A stretch of DNA of 64,000 nucleotides from Caulobacteraceae bacterium. Lineage in GTDB: Bacteria; Pseudomonadota; Alphaproteobacteria; Caulobacterales; Caulobacteraceae. The notes below the pieces were generated by a model, which was not told the DNA's origin, did no database searches, and saw only the letters and a program-made list of their open reading frames with translations. The DNA lies in NCBI GenBank assembly GCA_027487945.1, contig JAIYCQ010000011.1, positions 1-64,000 of the forward strand, read 5' to 3'. The position numbers and the translations under genes were made by a program. The number at the start of each line of letters is the position of its first letter. Position 1 is the first letter of the stretch. This document shows, piece by piece, positions 7,467 to 17,069 of this stretch.

Positions 7467-9080
7467 TCAGGTCACCGCCCGCCGTGTCGCCGAAAAGAGG
7501 TCCTCGACCACCCGGCTCTGCAGGTTGAACACCATCGTCGCCCGCTTGCTCGCCTCGTAGGCAGGCCAGTTCGGCAGGGTCGGGGTGTTGGGATCGCCGG
7601 TGCGGGCGAAGGCCAGCCAGGCGGCGCTCATCTGTCTGGCCATCAGCGTCGGGGCCGGCCCGGGACCCGTCAGGACCCGGCTGTTCTCGACATTGTCGAA
7701 CACCAGCGGGATTTCCAGCGTGTGCGGCGACCGCAAAGGCCCGACCGGCGTCTCCCATTCGAGCAGGTAGAACCAGGCCTTCGCCCCGCCCTGGGCCGCC
7801 TTCCGCTCGGCGATCTGCACCGAGCCGGCGAACATCCGGCCGTAGGTGGTCAGGTGGGTGGCGAGGTAGGTCGGGCTGTCCTTCGGGAAGTCCTTGCGCA
7901 GGGCCTCGAGGACCGCGGGCGCCCTGGGCCCGAAGATCGCGGCGGCCATCTTCTCCAGCCCGGCGTCGTCCAGCCGCCCGAACCAGGGGGCCGAGGCCAT
8001 GAACAGGGTCATCTCGTCGCGGTTCAGCCCGATCAGTACGGGCACGTCGCGGGCGGTGTCGGGCGCCTTTGGGTCCCAGGGCTGGGTCGGGAGGACGGCG
8101 CCGTCGACGACCGGCGCGAAGCCGGCGCGCTCGAACCCGGCGCCGGGCTGCTTCGCCGCGGCGGCGGCGGCCGCCTTCTGGATGGCGGCGGCGGGCGCGG
8201 CGCGCAGGCCGGCGACGTCACCCTCGACGAGACCCAGCTCCCTGTAGACGTCGGCGCGCAGCGCGGCGGCGGCGGCGCGCGGCACGGCCCTGACGCCCGG
8301 TCCGCTCTGGATCACCGCGCGATGGAACAGGCCCCTGGCGACCGGCATGGCCAGCAGGTAGCTGACCTTGGCCCCGCCGCCGGACTCCCCGAAGATGGTG
8401 ACGTTGCCGGCGTCGCCGCCGATGGCCCCGGCGTTGTCTCGCACCCACTGAAGCGCCGCGACCAGGTCCAGCATACCGGCGTTGGCCGAGCCGGGGACCT
8501 CTGGCAGGTCCAGATAGCCGAAGACGTTCAGGCGGTGGTTCAGGCTCACGATGACCACGTCCCGGGCCGCCAGGTTCGCACCGTCGTACATCGGCCAGCC
8601 CCCGGAGCCATAGGCGAAGCCGCCGCCGTGCATCCAGACCATGATCGGCCGCTTCTTCCCGTCGCCAAGGCCCCGGGTCCAGACGTTCAGGTAGAGGCAG
8701 TCCTCGCTCTGCGCCTCGAGGTCGGCGCGGCCGGGGAACACGGCCTGCAGCGCCTTGCCGAGCTCCGAGGTCGGGTTGACCGACGACGGCGACGGGCTCT
8801 GCATCGCCGTGGCGGGCAGCCGGGTTCCGCCAAGGGGGCTGGTCCAGGCCGCCGCCGGCGAAGGCGGCGCGAAACGCAGCGCGCCGACCGGCGGGGCGGC
8901 GTAGGGAATCGCCTTGAAGGCCATCACGCCATTGGCCAGAGCCGCGCCTCGGACGGGCCCGCGATGGGTCTCGAGAACCGGGTCCGCCCGTTTCGCAAGA
9001 ACCGGTGTGGAGACGGCGACCCCCGCCACGGCCGTCCAGCGCAGCAGGCCGCGTCGGGAAAGCAGATTGCGGTCGGTCAT
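7467..9080 (-). CDS. Tat-exported type B carboxylesterase
   Basis: This 537-residue alpha/beta hydrolase has the catalytic serine in GESGGG, the oxyanion loop MHGGGFAYGSG, the acidic residue expected in GLNRDEMTLF and the catalytic histidine in SPHTLEIPLVF. EDCLYLNVW is the classical carboxylesterase B signature. The N-terminus (SRRGLLRWTAVAGVAVSTPVLA) is a twin-arginine signal with an alanine-rich cleavage region, so the enzyme should be folded in the cytoplasm and exported to the periplasm. It would hydrolyse small carboxylic esters; the substrate is unknown. It is divergent from the alcohol dehydrogenase gene. Confidence 0.9.
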   Translation of the reverse strand: MTDRNLLSRRGLLRWTAVAGVAVSTPVLAKRADPVLETHRGPVRGAALANGVMAFKAIPYAAPPVGALRFAPPSPAAAWTSPLGGTRLPATAMQSPSPSSVNPTSELGKALQAVFPGRADLEAQSEDCLYLNVWTRGLGDGKKRPIMVWMHGGGFAYGSGGWPMYDGANLAARDVVIVSLNHRLNVFGYLDLPEVPGSANAGMLDLVAALQWVRDNAGAIGGDAGNVTIFGESGGGAKVSYLLAMPVARGLFHRAVIQSGPGVRAVPRAAAAALRADVYRELGLVEGDVAGLRAAPAAAIQKAAAAAAAKQPGAGFERAGFAPVVDGAVLPTQPWDPKAPDTARDVPVLIGLNRDEMTLFMASAPWFGRLDDAGLEKMAAAIFGPRAPAVLEALRKDFPKDSPTYLATHLTTYGRMFAGSVQIAERKAAQGGAKAWFYLLEWETPVGPLRSPHTLEIPLVFDNVENSRVLTGPGPAPTLMARQMSAAWLAFARTGDPNTPTLPNWPAYEASKRATMVFNLQSRVVEDLFSATRRAVT

Positions 9081-9225
9081 GGGTTTGCCTCCATCACTTT
9101 AGAACTATCGGTATCCGACGGGCCGGCCCGCGTCGAGATTCTTGCGGGTGATCGTTCGCGAGGCCTTTCGCCCGACGGGTGAACGGCGATAACGTCCGCC
9201 CCAATCAATGATGGGGAGATACGCC

Positions 9226-10302
9226 ATGAAGGCCGCAGTCCTGCGTGAAGTCGGCAAGCCGCTGCAGATCGAAAACATCTCGATCAGCAAGCCCGGTCCC
9301 CATGAGGTGCTGATCCGCACCGTCGCCGCCGGTGTCTGCCACTCGGACCTGCACTTCGTTGAAGGCTCCTATCCCCACCCGCTCCCGGCCGTGCTGGGCC
9401 ACGAGAGCGCCGGCGTCGTCGAGCAGGTCGGCTCGGAAGTCCGCACGGTAAAGCCGGGCGACCACGTGATCACCTGCCTGTCGGCCTTCTGCGGTCACTG
9501 CGCCCACTGCGTCACCGGCCATATGGCCCGCTGCGTCAGCGGCGACGTCCGCCGCGCCAAGGGCGACGAGCCCCGCCTCGGCAACGGCCTGAACCAGTTC
9601 CTGAACCTGTCGTCCTTCGCCGAGCAGATGCTGATCCACGAGCATGCCTGCGTCGCGGTCCGCAAGGACATGCCGCTGGACCGGGCCGCCCTGATCGGCT
9701 GCTCGGTGACGACCGGCGTCGGCGCGGTGGTGCAGACCTCCAGTGTGCGGGCGGGCGAGACGGTGGCCATCATCGGCTGCGGCGGCGTCGGCCTGGCGGC
9801 GGTCAACGGCGCGGCCATCGCCGGCGCCGGCAGGATCATCGCGATCGATATGCAGGACTCCAAACTGGCCCTGGCCAAGGCGTTCGGGGCGACCGACGTC
9901 GTCAACGCCAGCGAAGTCGATCCCGTCGCCGCCGTCATCGAGATGACCAAGGGCGGCGTCCAGCACAGCTTCGAGGCCATCGGCCTGAAAAAGACCACCG
10001 AACAGGCCTTCAAGATGCTGGCCCGGGGCGGCACCGCCAACGTCATCGGCATGATCCCGGTCGGCACCATGATCGAGCTGCACGGCGCCGACTTCCTCGG
10101 GGAAAAGCGCATCCAGGGTTCGCTGATGGGCTCCAACCGCTTCCCGGTCGACATGCCGCGGCTGGTCGACTTCTACATGTCGGGCAAGCTGAAGCTGGAC
10201 GAGATGATCTCCCAGCGTCTGAAGCTGGAGCAGGTCAACGAGGCGTTCGAGGAACTCAAGCGCGGCGAACTGGCCCGCTCGGTCATCGTGTTCGACACCT
10301 GA
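9226..10302 (+). CDS. Zinc-dependent alcohol dehydrogenase (MDR family)
   Basis: This 358-residue medium-chain dehydrogenase oxidises alcohols or reduces aldehydes with NAD(H). Catalytic zinc ligands are in AGVCHSDLH and GHES; structural zinc cysteines are in CGHCAHCVTGHMARC; the nucleotide-binding motif is GCGGVGLAAVNGA. IIAIDMQ places an Asp after the second strand, favouring NAD over NADP. Domain layout follows class III-like dehydrogenases, but it is somewhat short for glutathione-dependent formaldehyde dehydrogenase. The ATG at 9226 with GGGGAG upstream is preferred to an earlier in-frame ATG at 9208. Confidence 0.9.
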   Translation: MKAAVLREVGKPLQIENISISKPGPHEVLIRTVAAGVCHSDLHFVEGSYPHPLPAVLGHESAGVVEQVGSEVRTVKPGDHVITCLSAFCGHCAHCVTGHMARCVSGDVRRAKGDEPRLGNGLNQFLNLSSFAEQMLIHEHACVAVRKDMPLDRAALIGCSVTTGVGAVVQTSSVRAGETVAIIGCGGVGLAAVNGAAIAGAGRIIAIDMQDSKLALAKAFGATDVVNASEVDPVAAVIEMTKGGVQHSFEAIGLKKTTEQAFKMLARGGTANVIGMIPVGTMIELHGADFLGEKRIQGSLMGSNRFPVDMPRLVDFYMSGKLKLDEMISQRLKLEQVNEAFEELKRGELARSVIVFDT

Positions 10303-10334
10303 TCGCCGTCGGCCAGGGGGCGGCGGGCGCCGCC

Positions 10335-10862
10335 TCAGGTCCTCGGGCTGACCGGGGTCAGGCGGCGCAGGGCCGTCGACAGCCGGTTCACGCTGGTGAT
10401 CGTCTCCTGGTAGGCGGTGACCAGCTCCGGTCGGGCCAGGCCTTCCTGCCGGACGACCACCCCGCTGCGGCCCATCCGCTCGCACAGGCCCTGGGCCACA
10501 AGCAGGTTCACATAGCGGCGCGTCGTCTCGTAGGGCACGCCGATCGAGCCGGCGACTGACATCACGCTGACGGGGCGCGGGGGCTGGCGGAGCGCCGCGC
10601 CCGTGGCGCCGCCGCCGTTGGCGACGGCAATGGCCGTGAAGATGATCCCCTTGAGCAGGTCGCCGTCATGGGCGCGTGCGATGATCTCGACGCCCCGGAC
10701 GAAGAACTCCCCGGCCAGCCGCACGGCGACGTCGTAGTCGTCGGCCTGACCGGCCAGGCCGTCCTGGCTGTCGTGGTTGCTTGCAGTGCTCAACGGGTCT
10801 GCGCGGCGCGAAGCCCCTCCCTCGATGACCACCAGCCTTCCGCTCCGGGGCGAGGAAGGCAA
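10335..10862 (-). CDS. Winged-helix DNA-binding protein, tandem paralogue 1
   Basis: This is one of three related genes in a row. Shared features are an N-terminal helical block with GDLLKGIIFTAIAVAN and a winged-helix block with PRPVSVMSVAGSIGVPYETTRRYV and GLCERMGRSGVVV, where VPYETTRRYV should be the recognition helix. The C-terminal 30 residues are helical. The start is uncertain: the longest frame needs a TTG, and GTG 10832 or a later TTG are alternatives without convincing ribosome binding sites. No known family was recognised; a transcription regulator is inferred. It is the most divergent of the trio. Confidence 0.65.
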   Translation of the reverse strand: MPSSPRSGRLVVIEGGASRRADPLSTASNHDSQDGLAGQADDYDVAVRLAGEFFVRGVEIIARAHDGDLLKGIIFTAIAVANGGGATGAALRQPPRPVSVMSVAGSIGVPYETTRRYVNLLVAQGLCERMGRSGVVVRQEGLARPELVTAYQETITSVNRLSTALRRLTPVSPRT

Positions 10863-10988
10863 CCGAATTCGGGGCGAACGGCGCGGCCGGCGGCAAGGAC
10901 GTCCATCCGGCTCAAGATGGCGTGCACGGACGACCTGGCAAGGCCCCGGCCGGTGGCGGGGGCGGATGAAGGCGGAGCCTGCATCGCT

Positions 10989-11528
10989 CTAGCCGTCCAG
11001 ATCGACGCCCCCGTCCCGCAGGTCGCGGAACAGGGCGCGCAGGTGCTCGATATTCTTGCGGTGGGTCGCAACCATACCCTCGCGGTCGAGGACCTCGGCC
11101 CGCACAAGGATGCCGGCCCCGACCCGCTCGCAAAGACCCTGGTCGATCAGGGCGTTCACGTGCCGCCGCGTGGTTTCGTAGGGCACGGCGAGGTCCAGCG
11201 CCACGGCATGCACGCTGACCGGCCGGCGCAGGTCGTCGGGGACCTTGTCGCGGCTGTCGGCGAAGGTGCGGGCGACGGGATCGGCGGGCCGGAGGTGACG
11301 GGTGTTGGCGTCAACGACGGCCAGGAAGATCACGCCACGGAGAATATCGCCGTCACTGACAGCCCGGGCCAGCAGGTCGACGGACTTGAGAAAGAATCGC
11401 GTAGCGGCCCGCAAGGCCAGTCTGCCGTGATCCTTCTCAACCTCTGTCGTCACAGTCGGCAACCCCGGGCCCGCCATCAAAACCGGCGGTATGCATACGC
11501 CGGGGAAGGCGCCGGCTGCACGAGTCAT
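10989..11528 (-). CDS. Winged-helix DNA-binding protein, tandem paralogue 2
   Basis: The core repeats the trio pattern: LALRAATRFFLKS, then GDILRGVIFLAVVDAN, then RRPVSVHAVALDLAVPYETTRRHV and GLCERVGAGILV. It is closest to paralogue 3. The ATG at 11528 adds about 25 residues before the homologous part; an internal GTG giving VTTEVEKDHGRLALRA matches the length of paralogue 3 and could be the true start. Spacing is 126 bases to paralogue 1 and 74 to paralogue 3, so they may form one transcription unit. The ligand and targets are unknown. Confidence 0.7.
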   Translation of the reverse strand: MTRAAGAFPGVCIPPVLMAGPGLPTVTTEVEKDHGRLALRAATRFFLKSVDLLARAVSDGDILRGVIFLAVVDANTRHLRPADPVARTFADSRDKVPDDLRRPVSVHAVALDLAVPYETTRRHVNALIDQGLCERVGAGILVRAEVLDREGMVATHRKNIEHLRALFRDLRDGGVDLDG

Positions 11529-11602
11529 CTGCCCCCGTTTCGGGTAGCGCTACGGCGATCCGGGGCAACCGCGCGCATCTGTCGCGCCCGACCCGACCCC
11601 GG

Positions 11603-12064
11603 TCAGGACAGGGGCGCCTCGTCGGTCGGCTCGAGGACCCCGCCACGGCGAAGGTCTGTGACGAAGGCCTGCACGTTCTCGAAATTCCGGCGCAGGCGAA
11701 GCGACACGTTTTCGATCGTGTGCGGGAGAATGACGACGCCGTTTTCGACACGCCGGCAGAGCCCGCTCTCGATCAGCGCCTTCACGTGTCGCCGCGTGGT
11801 CTCGTAGGGGATGCCCAGGTCGAGCGACAGGGCGTGAACGCTGATCGGCCGGCGCTCTTCCAGCGGCACGGGTTGATCGGTGGTGGCGAACTGGCCGCTG
11901 TCGGGCTCGATGTGGGCGACGTTGGCCTGGTTGATCGCGACGATGATCAGGCCGCGCAGGACGTCCCCGCCGCCAAGGCCGCTGGCGATCTCCCGCGAAC
12001 AGCGGAGATAGAACCCCAGAGCGGCCCGCAGGGCGATCCGTTCAGTGTTTCGGGTGTTGATCAC
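11603..12064 (-). CDS. Winged-helix DNA-binding protein, tandem paralogue 3
   Basis: This 153-residue protein is the first of the trio in transcription order and lies 87 bases after ispG. The GTG start is well supported by AGGAGG eight bases upstream. It contains IALRAALGFYLRCSREIA, GDVLRGLIIVAINQAN, ERRPISVHALSLDLGIPYETTRRHV, then GLCRRVENGVVIL and a helical tail. The near-invariant PYETTRR[HY]V motif across the three genes marks the presumed DNA-reading helix. The protein is probably cytoplasmic. Whether it is co-transcribed with ispG is unknown. Confidence 0.75.
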   Translation of the reverse strand: MINTRNTERIALRAALGFYLRCSREIASGLGGGDVLRGLIIVAINQANVAHIEPDSGQFATTDQPVPLEERRPISVHALSLDLGIPYETTRRHVKALIESGLCRRVENGVVILPHTIENVSLRLRRNFENVQAFVTDLRRGGVLEPTDEAPLS

Positions 12065-12151
12065 GGCGGGAGCCTCCTGCCTTCAGGGAGCTGTGAACCT
12101 GTGCCCTCGTACGCGTGACTCTGCCGAACGCGCCGGTCGTGACCGGGCGCG

Positions 12152-13294
12152 CTATTCTGCTGCCTCCAGGGCCCTGGCCTTCTCGGCCTCGATCTCGGCG
12201 GCGCGGGCTTCGACCAGCCCGACGATGTGGTCGACCATCTTGTCGTTGTCGAGCTTGTGATCCGGGCGACCGGCGACATAGACCATGCCCGATCCCTTGC
12301 CGCCGCCGGTGAAGCCGAGGTCGGTCATCAGCGCCTCGCCGGGACCGTTGACGACACAGCCGATGATCGACAGCGACATCGGCGTGGCCACATGGGCCAG
12401 CCGTTCCTCGAGCGCTTCCACCGTCTTGATGACGTTGAAGCCCTGCCGCGCGCAGGACGGGCAGGCGATGATGTTGACGCCGCGATGCCGCAGGCCGAGC
12501 GACTTCAGCAGGTCGAAGCCGACCTTGATCTCCTCGACCGGGTCGGCGGCCAGGCTGACCCGGATGGTGTCGCCGATGCCGGCCCACAGCAGGCTGCCCA
12601 TGCCGATGGCGGACTTGACCGTACCGGTGCGCAGCGCCCCGGCCTCGGTGATGCCCAGATGCAGCGGGCAGTCGATGGCGTCGGCCAGCTGCTGGTACGC
12701 TGCCACGGTCATGAAGATGTCCGAGGCCTTCACGCTGATCTTGAAGTCGTGGAAGTCATGATCCTGCAGGATGCGGGCATGGCTCAGCGCGCTCTCGACC
12801 ATGGCGTCGGGGCAGGGCTCGCCGTACTTTTCCAGCAGGTCACGCTCCAGCGATCCGGCGTTGACGCCGATCCGCATGGAGCAGCCATGGTCTCGGGCGG
12901 CCTGGATGACCTCACGGACGCGGTCGGGGCTGCCGATGTTGCCCGGATTGATGCGCAGGCAGGCGGCGCCGGCCTTGGCGGCCTCGATGCCACGCTTGTA
13001 GTGAAAATGGATGTCCGCGACGATCGGCACGCTGGACGCCTTGACGATGCCCGGCAGCGCCGCCGTCGACTCCACGTCGGGGCAGGAGACGCGGACGATG
13101 TCGGCGCCGGCCTCCTCCAGCTGACGGATCTGGGCGATGGTCGCCGCCGCGTCGCTGGTCAGGGTGTTGGTCATCGACTGCACGGCGATCGGCGCGTCGC
13201 CGCCGATCGGGACCTTGCCGACCATGATCTGGCGTGACTTGCGCCGGTCGATGCGGCGCCAGGGGCGAAGGTGGGTGTGATCGTCGTGGCTCAT
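12152..13294 (-). CDS. ispG: 4-hydroxy-3-methylbut-2-en-1-yl diphosphate synthase (flavodoxin/ferredoxin)
   Basis: IspG converts methylerythritol cyclodiphosphate into HMBPP in the MEP pathway of isoprenoid synthesis, using a [4Fe-4S] cluster. The 380-residue sequence has the TIM-barrel start ([17 protein letters not shown]), [31 protein letters not shown] and cluster cysteines in CPSCARQGF and [12 protein letters not shown]. The start is the ATG at 13294 ([15 protein letters not shown]). RodZ is encoded 59 bases upstream on the same strand. The pathway feeds carotenoid and hence retinal production as well as ubiquinone. Confidence 0.97.
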   Translation of the reverse strand: MSHDDHTHLRPWRRIDRRKSRQIMVGKVPIGGDAPIAVQSMTNTLTSDAAATIAQIRQLEEAGADIVRVSCPDVESTAALPGIVKASSVPIVADIHFHYKRGIEAAKAGAACLRINPGNIGSPDRVREVIQAARDHGCSMRIGVNAGSLERDLLEKYGEPCPDAMVESALSHARILQDHDFHDFKISVKASDIFMTVAAYQQLADAIDCPLHLGITEAGALRTGTVKSAIGMGSLLWAGIGDTIRVSLAADPVEEIKVGFDLLKSLGLRHRGVNIIACPSCARQGFNVIKTVEALEERLAHVATPMSLSIIGCVVNGPGEALMTDLGFTGGGKGSGMVYVAGRPDHKLDNDKMVDHIVGLVEARAAEIEAEKARALEAAE

Positions 13295-13353
13295 CAGACG
13301 TGCAAGGTAAGCCCGCGCGCAGGGTTTCCCAAGCCCGTCATCGAAGTTTCGCG

Positions 13354-14358
13354 TCAGCTCGCCAGGGCGACGGCCGTGGCCTGGGCCGCGGGCATGGCGC
13401 CCTTCAGCAGGCCGCCCACGAAGACGTCCACGGCGGTCGGGTCGGTGACCTCGACGGACACCCCCTTTGCGTTGGGCAGGCGGAAGGCCTCTCCGGCCGC
13501 CAGGGGGCGGGCGAAGTAGATGGCGTTGTCCGGACCGCGGACGATCAGCATCGTCTGGCGTCGGGCCTGCAGCGTCACGGTCGAGGCTTCCGGCGCCGCG
13601 CCGTGAACCTTGCCCTTGGCGACGAACGGCTGGCCGACCTGGTCGGACGGCGCGGCCGGGCCGGCGGCGGCCTCGGCCTCGCGGCGCGCCTTGGCGGCGG
13701 CGGCTGCGGCGTCGGCGGATCCGCCGGCCTGGGAGGCGGCCTCGAGGCCCGGGGTTTCGTAGACGGGCGGGGTGGAGGCTTCGGTCGGGGCGGGCAGGGG
13801 CGCGCCGATGCTGGTCGGGCCCGTCGGGTCCACCTCCAGCGCCGCCGTCGCCGCCGCGCTCTCCGCGGCCACGGGGGCCGGCAGGGCCTCTTCGCTGATG
13901 GCGCGCTGGGCGATGTTCCACAGAATGATGGCGCAGATGATGAAGGCGCCCACGGCCATCACCACGCCCAGGCGCGGGTCCCGCTCGCGGCGGACGCCGA
14001 CCGGGGCGCGCAGCGGCTCGTCCGGATCGGGCGATGTGTCCTTGAAGCGGGCGACCGCCTCTTCCGGGTCGAGCCCCAGGAGCTTGGCGTAGGCCTTGAT
14101 ATAGCCGACGGCGAACGGGCGGGACGGCAGCTCGTCCAGCCGCATGTCCTCGACGGCGGCCAGGTAGGTGCGGCGGATGCGTGTCTGGTCCGCGACGTCC
14201 TGAAGCGACAGGCCGCGGAACTCCCGCGCCGCCTTCAGCGCCGCGCCGATGTCGGGTCCGTAGTGCAGGGACGGCTCCTCGGTCGGGACGAGTTGATCCG
14301 CCGGGTCAATGTCCCCGGTGCGGTACAGATGCGTAACCCCGCCAGAATCGAGCGGCAT
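13354..14358 (-). CDS. rodZ: RodZ-like cell-shape protein (HTH domain plus DUF4115)
   Basis: The N-terminal cytoplasmic HTH of the Xre type ([34 protein letters not shown]) is followed by a linker, one membrane helix ([18 protein letters not shown]), a long Ala/Pro-rich periplasmic region and a C-terminal DUF4115 domain (about the last 75 residues, with [13 protein letters not shown] and GLLKGAM). RodZ links MreB filaments to the elongation machinery. The family is usually about 330-350 residues and this is 334 with the ATG at 14358. It is followed by ispG, a common arrangement in bacteria. Confidence 0.88.
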   Translation of the reverse strand: MPLDSGGVTHLYRTGDIDPADQLVPTEEPSLHYGPDIGAALKAAREFRGLSLQDVADQTRIRRTYLAAVEDMRLDELPSRPFAVGYIKAYAKLLGLDPEEAVARFKDTSPDPDEPLRAPVGVRRERDPRLGVVMAVGAFIICAIILWNIAQRAISEEALPAPVAAESAAATAALEVDPTGPTSIGAPLPAPTEASTPPVYETPGLEAASQAGGSADAAAAAAKARREAEAAAGPAAPSDQVGQPFVAKGKVHGAAPEASTVTLQARRQTMLIVRGPDNAIYFARPLAAGEAFRLPNAKGVSVEVTDPTAVDVFVGGLLKGAMPAAQATAVALAS

Positions 14359-14410
14359 GGCTACCAACGCCCCCACGTACTCGCGCCACGAGCGAGCGCG
14401 GCGCATCTCT

Positions 14411-14429
14411 TTTCCCGTGAGCCGGGAAA
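14411..14429. promoter_or_regulatory. Hairpin in the ptsP-rodZ gap
   Basis: TTTCCCG and CGGGAAA are exact complements separated by five bases, in an unusually AT-rich stretch between the ptsP stop and the rodZ start. It could attenuate transcription entering rodZ from ptsP or be an operator. There is no clean T-run, so it is not called a terminator. Confidence 0.35.
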
Positions 14430-14502
14430 CCTTAATGCTGTATTGTGGATAACAAAATAGTGCCCGGAATTCAATGTTCTAATCCGTCACCCGAGGTTGG
14501 CG

Positions 14503-16764
14503 TCAGATCGCTACATACAATTTCCGGGCCAGGGTCTCGATCTCGTTGCGGACCGAGCCGGAGGCGCCCTTCAGCAGGGACATCACCCCGCGTTGCGCGG
14601 CCTCCCGATCCACCGAAAGCACCATCTGTTTGACGGGGCCTATGCCGGCGGGGGGCATCGACAGGCGGTCGAAGCCGAGGGCGACCAGGGCGAAGGCCTC
14701 CAGCGGGCGACCGGCCATTTCGCCACAGACCGAGACCGGCGTTCCCGTTTCGGCACAGGCGATCTGGATCTGTTGCAGGGCCCGCAGCGCCGGCGGCGAC
14801 AGCGGGTCGTAGCGGTCGGCCACGCGCGGGTTTCCGCGGTCGGCCGCGAACAGGTACTGCATAAGGTCGTTGGTGCCGACCGACACGAAATCGGTCATCG
14901 GCAGCAGCGCATCGAGGTGCCACAGCAGCGCGGGGGCCTCGATCATGGCCCCGACGTCCAGCCGGGACGGGGCCGGCCGGCCGCGCCGCTGGGCCCAGGC
15001 CAGTTCGGCGTCGACGAAGGCGCGGGCGGCGCGGAACTCATCCACGCTGGCCACGAGCGGGAACATGATCCGCAGCGGACGCCCGCGCGCGGCCCAGATC
15101 AGGGCCCGCAGCTGCAGGCGAAGCAGGGCCGGGCGGTCGAGGCCCATGCGGATGGCCCGCCAGCCGAGGGCGGGGTTCTCTTCCCGCTCCAGCTCCATGT
15201 AGGGCAGCAGCTTGTCTCCCCCCAGGTCGAGGGTCCGGAAGGTCACGGGCTGGCCGTCGGCGACGTCCAGCACCTTCTCGTAGAGGGCCCGCTGGGCGTC
15301 GAGGCGCGGCATGTCCTCGGCGACCATGAACTGGAACTCGGTCCGGAACAGGCCGATGCCCTCGGCCCCGGTCTCGCCCAGGATGTCGAGGTCGACGGCC
15401 AGGCCGGCGTTCATCAGCAGGGTGACCTTGGCGCCGTCCTTGGTGAAGGCCGGGGTGTCCCGCAGGCGGGCGAACTCGGCCCGCCGCTGGGCGCGGACGG
15501 CCAGCCGGTTGTCCAGAGCGGCGACGACGTCGGGGCGCGGGCGCAGGAAGGCTTCGGCGCTCTCGGCGTCGACAATCACCGGATCGCCCTCGTTGACCTT
15601 GTCCCGCAGGCCGGCGAGGCGGCCGACGCAGGGGATGTCCAGGGCCCGGGCGACGATGGCGGCATGGCTGGCGGGAGAGCCCTCCTCCAGCAACAGGCCC
15701 TTCAGCTTGGTGCGGTCGTACTCGAGCAGATCGGCCGGGCCCAGGTTCCGGGCCACCAGGATGGCGTCGTCGGGCAGCTCGCGGGCCTTGTGCCCATCGC
15801 CGGACAGGTGGCGCAGCAGGCGGTCGTTGAGGTCTTCAAGGTCGTGCAGGCGCTCGCGCAGGTAGGGATCCCGCGCCTGGCCCAGCCGCGCCCGGTGTTC
15901 GGAGCGCACCCGCTCGACCGCCGCCTCGGCGGTCAGGCCGTTGCGGACGGCCTCCTCCAGGGAGCGGTTCCAGCCCCGGTCGTGGGCGAACATCCGGTAG
16001 GTCTCGAGCACTTCGTAGGAGGCGCCGACAAGGCCGTGGTGGCCCTCCAGCATCTCGTCGATCTGCGTCTGCAGCGCCTCGACCGCGCCGCGCAGGCGGA
16101 GCTCCTCGGCGGCGGAGTCGTCGCTCAGCAGCTGCTCGGGGGCCACGGGCTGCTCGTGCAGCACAACCTTGCCGTAGGCCAGGCCGTCGGCGAAGCGCGC
16201 GCCCTTGAGCCGTTCCGGCTTGTGCGGCGCGATTTCGACGTCCTTGAGGACTTCCTGGCCGAGCAGCTCGCCGGCGCCGACCATCTCGGCCAGGACCATG
16301 GCGATGATCTGCAGGTCCTCGACCTCTTCCTCGCCATAGCTGCGCTCGGTGCGGTTCTGGACGACCAGAACCCCGATCGCCCGCCCGCCGCGCAGCAGCG
16401 GGACGCCGAGGAAGGAGTGGTAGGGGTCTTCGCCGGTTTCCGGGCGGTAGGAGAAGGCCGGGTGGTTGGGCGCGTCGCTGAGGTTCAGCGGCCGGCCCTG
16501 ACGGACGATTTCGCCGACGAGGCCCTCGCCGGACTTCAGGCGCGTGACGTGGACGGCGTCAGGCGACAGGCCTTCGGTGGCGAACAGCTCCAGTTCGCCG
16601 CCGGCCCGCCGCAGATAGATTGAGCACACCTCCGCCACCATCGACCCGGCGATGATGCGGACGACCATGTTGAGCTTGGTCTGGGCGGGCGCGTCGCCGG
16701 CCATGGCTTCGCGGATCTGCCGGAGCAGACTGCGCGGGCCGCGGATGGCGAAGCTCGTGACCAT
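14503..16764 (-). CDS. ptsP: Phosphoenolpyruvate-protein phosphotransferase of the nitrogen PTS (EI-Ntr)
   Basis: This 753-residue protein starts the PTS-Ntr phosphorelay by taking phosphate from PEP and passing it to NPr. It has a GAF domain in the first 170 residues (SGEGLVGEIV, HSFLGVPLLRGGRAIGVLVVQN), then the EI helical domain, the phospho-histidine in GSPASHAAIVARAL, and the C-terminal PEP-binding barrel with TEFQFM, DLGGDK and the catalytic Cys in VSVCGEMAG. The GAF domain is expected to sense glutamine in related bacteria. Other PTS-Ntr genes are not in this window. It follows lysC on the same strand. Confidence 0.96.
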   Translation of the reverse strand: MVTSFAIRGPRSLLRQIREAMAGDAPAQTKLNMVVRIIAGSMVAEVCSIYLRRAGGELELFATEGLSPDAVHVTRLKSGEGLVGEIVRQGRPLNLSDAPNHPAFSYRPETGEDPYHSFLGVPLLRGGRAIGVLVVQNRTERSYGEEEVEDLQIIAMVLAEMVGAGELLGQEVLKDVEIAPHKPERLKGARFADGLAYGKVVLHEQPVAPEQLLSDDSAAEELRLRGAVEALQTQIDEMLEGHHGLVGASYEVLETYRMFAHDRGWNRSLEEAVRNGLTAEAAVERVRSEHRARLGQARDPYLRERLHDLEDLNDRLLRHLSGDGHKARELPDDAILVARNLGPADLLEYDRTKLKGLLLEEGSPASHAAIVARALDIPCVGRLAGLRDKVNEGDPVIVDAESAEAFLRPRPDVVAALDNRLAVRAQRRAEFARLRDTPAFTKDGAKVTLLMNAGLAVDLDILGETGAEGIGLFRTEFQFMVAEDMPRLDAQRALYEKVLDVADGQPVTFRTLDLGGDKLLPYMELEREENPALGWRAIRMGLDRPALLRLQLRALIWAARGRPLRIMFPLVASVDEFRAARAFVDAELAWAQRRGRPAPSRLDVGAMIEAPALLWHLDALLPMTDFVSVGTNDLMQYLFAADRGNPRVADRYDPLSPPALRALQQIQIACAETGTPVSVCGEMAGRPLEAFALVALGFDRLSMPPAGIGPVKQMVLSVDREAAQRGVMSLLKGASGSVRNEIETLARKLYVAI

Positions 16765-17069
16765 GGTGTGGGAAGTCTCCCGTCCTCACGGCGGCTATAG
16801 CAGATTTCCGTGAGGGAACAGTGATCAGGCCGACGAATGTGCGATCGATGACGATACGCCTGCGGAACCGGCTGACCAGGCTGCCCGCATGCCCTTCGGT
16901 GCGCGCTTCGCAACGCGCTGCGCGCTCGGCGGGATGACGACGACAGGTGGCCTGCCAGAAAGGCCCGCCATGGTGAGGCGCGAGCTCCCCGGCGAGCGTC
17001 GCGATCCACGCCGGGGGCGCGTCCGCGCGCCGCCGGGGGCGCGCAGCAAAGCGCATGCCCCGTCCGTGG
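16765..17069. other. 305-base gap between lysC and ptsP
   Basis: No convincing gene is present. It holds the candidate ptsP promoter region near 16784-16815 and, around 16885-16940, a degenerate copy of the family B dispersed repeat (GCGCGCTTCGC...GGCGGGATGACG). The rest, next to the lysC stop, is very GC-rich with no recognisable signal. Confidence 0.5.
16784..16815 (-). promoter_or_regulatory. Candidate ptsP promoter/operator
   Basis: An exact 8-base inverted repeat (CCTCACGG, then CCGTGAGG) flanks, on the minus strand, CTGCTATAGC. GCTATAGC matches most of the Caulobacter-type -10 consensus GCTANAWC. It begins 20 bases upstream of the ptsP start. A repressor site over the -10 region is the simplest reading; no -35 box is obvious. 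Confidence 0.45.

Noticed and set aside
13295-13921. A 209-codon extension upstream of ispG in the same frame
   Set aside because: It runs antisense-free but out of frame through the rodZ gene with Arg/Gly-rich sequence; the conserved IspG start is at 13294.
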